From NCBI RefSeq assembly GCF_947179165.1, contig NC_077243.1, positions 55,373,501 through 55,437,500 on the forward strand: a stretch of 64,000 nucleotides of DNA. The letters run 5' to 3'. Shown here piece by piece: positions 45,601 through 52,373 of this stretch (positions are counted from its first letter, which is position 1; each line of letters begins with the position of its first letter). The notes beneath the pieces were generated by a model. The model made no database searches. It was not told where the DNA came from and saw only the letters and a list, made by a program, of their open reading frames with translations. This DNA is from Solanum dulcamara. Lineage: Eukaryota > Streptophyta > Magnoliopsida > Solanales > Solanaceae. Position numbers and translations under genes: made by a program.

Positions 45601-48525
45601 GCGCCTTTTGCCTTTGATAACACTGGTAGAATGTTAGGTGTAAAGAGTTATTAAATATAGAAAGTGGTATTCTTTTTTAAACAAACTAAAAAGGAAAGTA
45701 AGACAAACAAATTGAAACAGAGGGAGTATCATTTTTTTCTAGCTCTTGTTTATTTAGGTATATTATTAGTGCAATGTTTATTTCGATATTCTTTTAAAAC
45801 TGTGCTTCAATTCAATGAAGCGTGCGTATCACTTAAAGTCTTGTTGCTTTTTTGCGCTTCTTGCTTCTAAAAACACTGGTTTTTAGAAGAAAAAAGGTTG
45901 GTGCATAGCTGCATTTTATTTGAAAATTATTTTCAGATTAATCAGACTGGGTACTCATTGATCTGAAAGGACTGTATTTACAGAGTAAATTTCGCAAGTC
46001 ACAAAATAGGTTAAATATCAATTCTTATTCCTTTATACTCTTCAGGCTTGGACTTATATGTTATTTAATGATCTCATATATTAATTCTTCAGAGATTAGG
46101 GGCATATTCCCCAGTTCACTAGGAACCTCTCTATGGTTTGACATTGTACAGTTGCAACTGTGGCAGAAATAGCCTCAGATTACACCCATTTTCTTGTGCA
46201 TGCATGACTGGCGTGAAAACACTATCTATGCCTTTAGTCCCACTTACTTTTGAGCTGGTTGGATGCTAATCTGCTACTATGTTAGCAGTTAGCAGTTGTC
46301 AGCTCTCACAAATATTAGAAGTTCTGGTCCAGTGTACTATAGTGTTAAATTAGTGTAAAGAAGACCAACAGTTGGTACTAGCTTGTCAAACTTCTACCTC
46401 GTGAAACACATGCTTGTGATATACACTCACTCTTGTAGTTTTCAGGGGATTTTGCGTCTAAGAGGTAGACCTGCAGTTGCTTATGACCAACAAGGCCTTG
46501 TCTTTGCAGTGGCAATGGAAGGGGGTGCCATCAAATTGTTTGATTCAAGATATTTTGACAAGGTTTGTGCCTCTAAAGTTCAGCTTCCTTTTTCATTACA
46601 AAAAATGATTTTTTTTTTCATGTGTTGTGATATGTAGGGGCCCTTTGAAACCTTCCTAGTTGGTGGAGATACAGCTGAGGTTTGTGACATAAAATTCAGC
46701 AATGATGGAAAATCAATGCTTTTAACAACTACTAGTAATAGCATCTATGTGCTTGACGCCTATGGAGGAGAGAAGGTTATTTTTCCATCAGAATTCTTTC
46801 CTTTCTGCTCTAGATTTTTATCTTTTTTTCCTATTATTTTTCATGATGTTTTGTGGACTTATCCAACACTAAATGACTAAACTATTTTACTGGTGCAGCG
46901 GTGTGGGTTTAATCTGGATCCCTCCCCAACAGCTGTGGAGGCGACCTTTACACCAGATGGCCAGTATGTTGTTTCAGGTATTAGATTATATTTTTTGAGC
47001 TTATTATTAACCGAAGAAGAATCCTCCTATATTATTGTCGGAGCCTAGATATTAGACTTAGTATGATCCCACTTTACTCCCGACTTGATGTGTAGGTTTA
47101 CATGACATTCATGCTTGTGTACTGTAGCAGACTGCCAGATGAATTAGTTGGAGTGTGTGCAAGCTTTCTGGGGACATTACCGTCATTAAAAATATCTAAT
47201 GCCCTATAGGAATGTTGAAGCAGTATTGTATACTTCCAGAATACCTGCCCTATCTTTGTGCCTTTTTGGTCCTTGTTTTTCTGGAATCTTTCATAGCCTG
47301 ACCTTGGGAACCATATTAGTTGGTAGTTATGCATAGGTTATCATTTGGACACACTGCATAAATGTTAACCATGCATGAACGTGTTTTTCGTTTTCTACCT
47401 TCACTGATTAATGATCATTACTGCTCAAATAAAAATAGATGAGTGAGAAAGTGAAAGAGTTTACTACCTATAATCTTAGAGCTTGACCAATACAATTCTT
47501 GTATAAGTTGTGAACCACCAGTAGCCTTGTATAAGCACAATGACTTGGCGGTCATCAGAATTTAACACTCTTTCAGGCCCTTTCGAGGAAAAAAGTTAAA
47601 TGGAAAATATAAGTTTCTAGCAAGAAGCTAGAACATATTGCAGACATTGTTTGGACAAAGAGTTCGGGGGAAAAGAAATTTTTGCACTAGATATTCTGGT
47701 GCACTCTACCCTCCCCAAACCCCACATGGTGAGATTATACTAGGTTTGTTGTTGTTTGTTGTTGTATATTCTGGTGCAAATAATCTTTGGGAAATAGTGA
47801 TCATGCATTGCCTGCACTGTAATATTTTTTGGTTTGCGCCTCCGCTTTGATGAGAATTCTTCTGCTGTCAACCTTGGTTCTTATTTTTCATCCTGTTCTT
47901 AATATGAAGTGCTCACTGTCAAATGCAAATTTGAGGCATTTTTCTCCTTGATCTTATAAATGCTACTAGAACTAAATGCTTTGTATTCATGTTTAAGGTT
48001 CAGGAGATGGAAACTTGCATGTGTGGCACATCAACACACTAAATAAGGTCTCCTCCTTTTGGTTACTCTCTCTCTGTTGGGCATTTTTACAGCTATTATT
48101 TGGGTCTTCCCAGCTGGAAATTTGGACAATCATTGATCCATCTGTTTGAGTATCCTGCCTTTATGCATACACTTATTACTCATAGGGAGAACTTATCTAC
48201 AGTCCGTGTTTACCCTAGACCTATGAACACATGACATGTTTATTTCATATGCTCTTTTATCAGGTGTATATTATCGCTTTAATTTTCCATTACTCATCAG
48301 TACAGTTTGTGTTCTTTTATATTTCGAGGACTAAGAAAATGACTGTTTTGATAGGTTTGTAGCTGGGATAGCCACATAGGCGTGGCATCGTGCTTGAAAT
48401 GGGCCCCAAGAAGAGTCATGTTTGTTGCTGCATCATCAGTTCTTACCTTTTGGATTCCTGATCATAGAGGTTCTGGTGAGGCCACTGGAGTCCAAATAGA
48501 AGAACAAGTTACTCTTACTCAATGA
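36662..48525 (+). CDS. S2L: SWD2/WDR82-like WD40 protein (S2L/APRF1 type), COMPASS-like complex subunit, 10 exons
   Basis: Exons: 36662-36733, 38090-38190, 40516-40625, 40704-40770, 43801-43900, 46446-46562, 46638-46775, 46899-46977, 47998-48047, 48355-48525. All introns are GT..AG, the phases fit, and the joined frame is 1005 nt (334 residues), close to the roughly 330 of the Arabidopsis homologues. It starts '[19 protein letters not shown]'. Seven WD-type blades can be placed: about residues 22-57 ('[10 protein letters not shown]'), 60-103, 107-146 ('[15 protein letters not shown]', 'SVRIWDLR'), 152-186 ('IKLFDSR'), 193-233 ('IYVLDAY'), 246-276 ('[13 protein letters not shown]') and 285-321 ('VLTFWIP'). 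Family members bind SET1/ATX methyltransferases and promote H3K4 trimethylation in the nucleus; in Arabidopsis this affects flowering time. The tail after residue 322 is unlike those I remember. I see no break in any exon. I cannot decide between the A and B paralogue. Confidence 0.93.
36734..38089 (+). other. Intron 1 of the WD40 gene
   Basis: 1356 bp, donor 'gtgagt', acceptor 'tctttctttcag'. A/T-rich, with a poly-T run near 37902. I recognise no transposon here; the frame 37511-37693 is not supported as an exon. Confidence 0.8.
38305..38347. repeat. 7-bp microsatellite (CATCATC)n in intron 2
   Basis: About six perfect units of catcatc in a row. The period equals that of the plant telomere repeat but the sequence does not. 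Confidence 0.9.
38607..38896. mobile_element. Stowaway-type MITE in intron 2 (about 290 bp)
   Basis: The left end 'ctattccctccgttccagtt' and the right end 'aattggcacagagtgagtg' form degenerate terminal inverted repeats of the common plant Stowaway family (consensus CTCCCTCCGTTCC), with TA at 38605-38606 and 38897-38898. Both termini hold the 'tatgtgac/gtcactta' block. Non-coding; mobilised by Tc1/mariner transposases. Confidence 0.8.
39559..39748 (+). mobile_element. tRNA-derived SINE in intron 2 (190 bp)
   Basis: Flanked by perfect 16-bp direct repeats 'atgtaccaaggaaatg' at 39543-39558 and 39749-39764. The head contains an A-box-like 'tggtccagtggtaagag' (39571) and a B box 'aggttcgacc' (39621-39630), 50 bp apart, as in tRNA-derived SINEs; the end is 'ttataaaaataa'. 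It resembles the SolS group of Solanaceae. Same orientation as the gene. The frame 39594-39887 runs through it and is not a gene. Confidence 0.88.
39951..40371. mobile_element. Tourist-type MITE (PIF/Harbinger) in intron 2 (421 bp)
   Basis: Terminal inverted repeats 'ggggtcgtttgataggat' and, at the other end, 'atcctaccaaacgacccc', with TTA duplications at 39948-39950 and 40372-40374. The ends and 3-bp duplication are diagnostic of Tourist-like elements. The interior is made of A/T-rich inverted words ('attagcaatac', 'tgtataactaat'). Non-coding; the minus frame 40062-40319 is a by-product. Confidence 0.9.
41790..42409 (+). other. Nuclear copy of mitochondrial DNA (NUMT) ending in the 5' part of cob
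   Basis: 42296-42409 encodes 38 residues starting '[19 protein letters not shown]' and ending 'SNLSYWWGF', which I recognise as the N-terminus of plant mitochondrial cytochrome b (complex III). It is uninterrupted up to the break at 42409, after which the sequence turns into LTR ('agtgctacaactac'). The GC-balanced 400-500 bp before the ATG do not look like the surrounding LTR and are probably the mitochondrial 5' flank of cob; the left limit is only approximate. A partial gene of about one tenth of the normal 390 or so residues, inside a nuclear intron, not functional. Confidence 0.8.
42591..42765. repeat. Three degenerate repeats in the intron 4 solo LTR
   Basis: 'gtcgcccgaaatggaacctc', 'gccgcccggaatgattcctc' and 'gctgcctggaatggtacctc' start near 42592, 42655 and 42728; each is followed by 'agactcatca', 'ggacttatca' or 'ggacgtatca'. 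Spacing is 63 and 73 bp. The position within the LTR is similar to that of the 40-bp array in solo LTR E. Confidence 0.7.
43988..44172 (-). mobile_element. tRNA-derived SINE, antisense, in intron 5
   Basis: On the minus strand: 'gtgacctaatagctaatg' (A-box side), 'gagttcaaatc' (B box, 44114-44124), then 'taggtgatttcttcttatct' and 'ggattagtcaaa', which are the internal landmarks of a widespread SolS SINE group. No clear target duplication was found, so limits are approximate. It is clearly more decayed than the SINE in intron 2. Confidence 0.65.
44173..45111 (+). other. Intron 5, middle part without recognised element
   Basis: About 940 bp of A/T-rich intron sequence with A-rich tracts near 44597-44640. 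The minus frame 44287-44553 (88 residues) has no recognisable family. I see nothing else in it. Confidence 0.6.
45114..45726. mobile_element. Stowaway-type MITE in intron 5, split by a second MITE
   Basis: Left end 'ctccctccgttttagtttgt' and right end 'aaacaaattgaaacagaggg' are inverted repeats of each other, flanked by TA (45112-45113 and 45727-45728). After removal of the nested element and one copy of its duplication the MITE is about 243 bp, normal for Stowaway. Confidence 0.87.
45265..45624. mobile_element. MITE nested in the intron 5 Stowaway (360 bp)
   Basis: Flanked by perfect 10-bp repeats 'ggtagaatgt' (45255-45264, 45625-45634). Its ends 'agtgtagtcaaaggcgcgc' and, on the other strand, 'agtgttatcaaaggcaaaag' form a terminal inverted repeat. 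A duplication of 8-10 bp fits hAT or Mutator-like transposases. The inner ends carry 'gcgctttaagc' and 'gcgctttgtgcttaaag' words. A related end piece lies at about 45820-45880 ('cacttaaagtc', 'gcgcttcttgcttctaa'). Confidence 0.83.
45820..45880. repeat. Fragment related to the nested MITE, intron 5
   Basis: 'cacttaaagtcttgttgc', 'ttttgcgcttcttgc' and 'aaaaacactgg' parallel the right end of the element at 45265-45624 ('cttaaagtcccaa', 'tttttgcgccttttgc', 'ataacactgg'). No other end was found. Confidence 0.5.
47704..47765 (+). mobile_element. 62-bp RTE-type LINE 3' tail in intron 8
   Basis: 'ctctaccctccccaaacccc' followed by 'actaggtttgttgttgtttg' is the 3' end of the LINE seen complete to that point at 50584-50636. 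It is flanked by perfect 13-bp repeats 'atattctggtgca' (47691-47703, 47766-47778), so this is a real insertion truncated to its last 62 bp. The rest of intron 8 (46978-47690 and 47779-47997) shows no element. Confidence 0.85.
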
Positions 48526-49120
48526 CGTCTTTATAAGTTACATGTATGCGTAAACACACTTGGGCACTCTCAAGAGTTATATGAACGTTTTTGATTCTTG
48601 TCAGTGCTTTTATTTCCCAAGGTTCGAAATTTTATTTGTCCTTTCTTTTCTCAAATCCTATGTCTGTGTTACTGCGTAGGTAGCATGTGTGCCTTTTATT
48701 TGATGTCTTTCTTTTTGAAAAAAGGGGAAAAAACAAGGACTTGGATGTTCCTTTCTATCTGGTATAAATAAATAGGTTTCACGTATCTTCTATATGGGTT
48801 TACTCAAATTGTGATCGTTTTGCAATTCTCTTGCCACTTCGAACTCATTCCATCACTGTTAGCTTCCTACCCTCCCAACTCTTTTCTATTGGGCGTAGAC
48901 GAGTTGTTGAAGGTCCATAATCACTTCAAACATCGACTTTGTAATTGCAGTTTTAAAAGTTGTAAATCTGTTTAGGTGGTGAGTACAATGAGGCTTTACT
49001 GTATAAGGCTAATCTCATCCTTATAAGAGTTTTTCTAGGCACTATGGCAAAGAACAAGAGGAATTTTTTGAACTTGGGAGCGTTTAGTATGTGAATATGT
49101 TTAGTATGTGATATAATTTT
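48526..49120 (+). terminator. 3' untranslated region and downstream flank of the WD40 gene
   Basis: An 'aataaa' lies at 48767-48772, 242 nt after the stop codon, within 'tataaataaatagg'; it is the best candidate poly(A) signal. The rest is A/T-rich, without gene or recognised repeat. Confidence 0.5.
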
Positions 49121-49774
49121 AGGAAAAGGTATAAATTCATCCCTGAGCTGGTCTCGAAAATTTAGTTACATGCTTAAATTATTATGGTAATTTATTACAC
49201 ACTTATACTATTCAAAAGTGAATTTATTTTTTCCTGGAACGTATAACACCACTCTCACAATGAGAGGTGTATTACACTTGTGTCACATCACTGTCATCTC
49301 ATTGCCACATTAGATGCCATGTCAGATTTCGAAAAAAAAATTCTCCATGTCATAAGTTGCTTCTTCTTCTTCAATGAACACCACCATGGAACCACTAGTA
49401 TTGCCATCATATCACTATCAAATTAATATATTTCACTATAAAAAATTGAAACCACCTACAATCAAATCCACAAAAATTGTAATTAACGACCACAAAATTC
49501 AACACTCATATCCAGACTCATCACTAAAATTACATCATCATCATCTAAAGGTACAAATCCATCACCAAATATCACCACAACCATTATCAATATCAATTTT
49601 TTTTCTTCACCACCTTCAACTTCCTCTTCTTTGCCACCCATCACCAATAAATCCACCATTATATTTTATTTTTTAAACCCAATCATTAATTTTATAACCA
49701 CCAACAAAGTCGAAGAAAAAATCGGATATAATGGAGAAGCTATAATGGGATAAGAATTAAACTAGGATGTGATT

Positions 49775-49826
49775 GGGTGGGGGGGGGGAGAAGATTCTGG
49801 TGGGGGTGGGGGTGGGGTAGGTGGGA
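49775..49826 (+). other. G-rich tract with G-quadruplex pattern
   Basis: A run of ten G at 49779-49788 and then G5-T-G5-T-G4-TAGGT-G3 at about 49802-49825. Four G tracts with loops of one to five bases match the usual G-quadruplex pattern. It lies in the interior of the inverted-repeat element; farther on 'gggtagggtggtggtgg' follows near 49922. Confidence 0.8.
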
Positions 49827-50029
49827 ATCGAGTATGGAAGGTGATGAAAAATAAAAAATAAAATGAAGAAGAGGAATAAGTGGGTAGGGTGCGAAGAAGA
49901 AGAGGCATGGGAGGTGAGGTAGGGTAGGGTGGTGGTGGAAAGAAGATTTTAATTAATTTTTTTACTTTATTTTTTTACCAAATGAGCTTTTTTTAATTTA
50001 TTTTTTATTTTATCACCACATTAGTTTTA

Positions 50030-50636
50030 CTAAAGGAGTGACAAGATTAGAAATGAGGCTATTCGGGAAAAGGTAGGAGTAGCCTCGGTGGAAGACAAGA
50101 TGCGGGAAATGCGACTGAGATGGTTTGAGCATGTGAAGAGGAGAGACATAGATGCCCCAGTGCGAATGTGTGAGAGGTTGGTCATGGATGGTTTCAGAAG
50201 AGGTAGGGGTAGGACGTAGAAATATCGGAGAGAGGTAATTAGACAGGACATGACGTAGTTACAGCTTACCGAGAACATGACCTTAGATAGGAGGGTGTAG
50301 AGAACCCACATTAGGGTAGAAGGCTAGTACATAGTCTCGTTATTCTTCCTTATTAGTAGGCGCATTAGCACACTATAATTTCTTGTGCTCTGATTTCTGT
50401 TATTATCTATTATTTTCTGTACTTTGATTACTCTATTTTATCTGTCACTTTCGTTATTTGCTTTCTCATATCACTTTGAACTTCTTAGCCTTATCTGACC
50501 TCTTTTTATGCTTTTATTAAGCCGAGGGTCTTTCAGAAACAGGTGTCCTACCTTGGTAGGAGTAAGGTCTGCGTACACTTTACCCTCCCCAAACCCCACG
50601 TTATGGTATTTCACTAGGTTGTTGTTGTTGTTGTTG
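50030..50636 (+). mobile_element. 5'-truncated RTE-type LINE, 607 bp
   Basis: Encodes the extreme C-terminus of the LINE protein: '[20 protein letters not shown]', '[11 protein letters not shown]', '[20 protein letters not shown]', then 'VIRQDMT', with stops at about 50217 and 50257. It ends with 'ggtctgcgtacactttaccc', 'cactaggttg' and a (gtt)n tail, as in Solanaceae RTE LINEs. A 9-bp repeat 'ttagtttta' flanks it (50021-50029, 50637-50645). The minus frame 50030-50311 is its shadow. Confidence 0.87.
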
Positions 50637-50760
50637 TTAGTTTTAGGAGATAAATAAATTCATTTTTTAGTAGTACAGTTGTGTAATAGCTCGTCATAAT
50701 AGTTTAAGAGTGTAACTGAGTTTTCGAAACAAGTTTAGGGGTGAATATGTCTTTCCCCTA

Positions 50761-51089
50761 TTTGTTTTAGTGGTTTTCACATATGAAAATATGAAATTCA
50801 GATTCATGCAACATGTCAAGACCTTGAATATTTTCACTAAAAGCCCTTTTACTCTGCAATTTAGAGAAAATGAAATTGTAATATTTGAACTTTGAAATAA
50901 TTTTTATTGCTACCTATACCTAAATTCGAAAATGGATGCATGACAAAGAAAACTTTTCGAAAATATTTTGAGTACTTTATCAAACATGTCGCGGGTGACG
51001 ATGGAGTAATTACATAGAACTGACAAAAGGTTATTTTAAAAATAAATAAATTTGAGCACAAGGGTCATTTTATTGAAAGGGGAAACAAC
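50761..51089. other. Intergenic stretch
   Basis: A/T-rich, no recognised element. The minus frame 50861-51061 (66 residues) has no known family. Confidence 0.5.
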
Positions 51090-51540
51090 ATAAGAACAAA
51101 CAAATATAGGCCCAAAATCTGACCCAAAACAAAACTAAAATTTGTTGGACCAGCCCAAACAAGGTTGGTCCTCTATATACTACTAAAATTCTATACTATC
51201 TTTACAAAAATTAAGCAATTTGAGGGTTTCTTAATCTAGCAGCAACTTCTTTAGTGTGATGTCTTTTTCTTTCTTAAACCTTACTTTCTTCTGCCTTCTC
51301 TTTTGGGACATCAATGTTCCTCTATGGAGAGGACAACCGCTCTTGTTTCTACAGCTGAAAAAGGTAAGAATTTGTTTGATTTTATTGATGACTTCCTCTT
51401 CCTTATTGATCTTATTCTTGCAGGTAACTCTTCCTTATTGATCTTCTTCTTGCAGGTATGTGCTTAAGTGGAAAGTTTCAGATGGACCCAAAAGAAGTGT
51501 TTAGTCGTGTATGACTTTGTTAATCTAGAAAGTAAGTACA
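51090..51540 (+). promoter_or_regulatory. Possible promoter and first exon of a truncated gene
   Basis: Contains two words of the plant site II type ('aggccca' near 51108 and 'agccca' near 51153, TGGGCY on the other strand), a TATA-like 'tctatatactac' at 51172-51183, a pyrimidine-rich leader with 'gagggtttctt', an ATG at 51324 with a short frame 'MERTTALVSTAEK' and a donor-like 'aggtaaga' at 51361. Then follow two 32-bp tandem copies (51397 and 51429), each ending in an acceptor-like 'ttcttgcag|gta'. Site II words are frequent in ribosomal and mitochondrial protein gene promoters. The putative gene is cut off by the LTR piece at 51541. The protein is not recognised. Confidence 0.35.
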
Positions 51541-52159
51541 TGTAAGACTTCGAAAGTTGGAAAGTTGAATCGAAAGAAAATGTTTCAGTAAAGGTTGTTG
51601 GTGCCTACTCTCACGAGGCGACCTACGGGTCGTAGGAAGTCCTACGGACCGTAGTAAGGCCTCATAGGAAAACCACCGGAGTTTGGAAAATTTGCTAAGT
51701 GTAAGTTCAACCTACGAGTCGAACCTACAGACCGTATACAATCCTATGATCCTTAGGAAGGGGTCAAGGAATGTACGGAGACATTGGGAGTTTGACTAAG
51801 TGTCAACTGACTCTACAAGAGGATCCTACGGGCTGTAGAAAGTTGTACGATCCGTAGGGTTGACCTGTAGGGGAGATTTAGAGATGATTTTGGAATTTTG
51901 GAAAGTTGGCAGGATGAGAAGGGTTTAGACCTGTAGAACATTCAACGACTCGTAGACTTGGCTAGTAGGGATAAGGTGCAAATTCCAGTAACTACTGTTT
52001 TGGACACATGATTTCTATGATAGGGTTCTGTGAACCTTAGTAATACCTACGACCCGTAGGGAATTGGTCGTAGGAGTTGGGTCAACTTTTGTACATGGGT
52101 TCTACAAAGGTATTGACGAGCCGTCAAAGGACCTATGACCCATAGGTCGCAATTGTAGG
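51541..52159 (+). repeat. Ty3/gypsy LTR fragment, plus orientation
   Basis: Starts 'tgtaagacttcgaaagttgg', the same LTR start as element C, followed by 600 bp of short palindromic words ('cctacgggtcgtagg', 'cctacggaccgtag', 'cctacgacccgtagg' type). It ends where element H begins (52160). It is the first quarter of an LTR. Confidence 0.7.
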
Positions 52160-52335
52160 TGTCAAGCCTCGAGTTGACATCCTAGGCGTGATCGGCACTT
52201 AGAAACCATTGTTGGTTCTCAAGTGATCCCTTGGCCTAGCTAACTCACTAAGCATAAGATTTACTCAAGAACAACATTCTCATATGGGAAAATTAAGTAT
52301 AAACAAACTTAACAATCTCAGTTTACAACTCAAAG

Positions 52336-52373
<38 letters not shown>

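Larger units (their letters stand above)
49121..50760. mobile_element. Terminal-inverted-repeat DNA element (Mutator-like?) holding a LINE
   Basis: The left end (49121-49235, 'aggaaaaggtataaattcat') and the right end (50640-50760, ending 'aatatgtctttccccta') are inverted repeats over more than 100 bp with about three quarters identity by eye, including 'tcgaaaatttagttac' against 'tcgaaaactcagttac'. Such long ends with 'gggaaaag' fit Mutator-like non-autonomous elements. I could not confirm a 9-bp duplication. Without the LINE it is about 1.03 kb. It has no transposase; the 100-residue frame at 49374-49676 is low-complexity (His, Pro, Leu, Ser). Confidence 0.65.

Noticed and set aside
49374..49676. 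A 100-residue frame rich in His, Pro, Leu and Ser
   Set aside because: It lies inside a terminal-inverted-repeat element, is low in complexity and has no recognisable domain.
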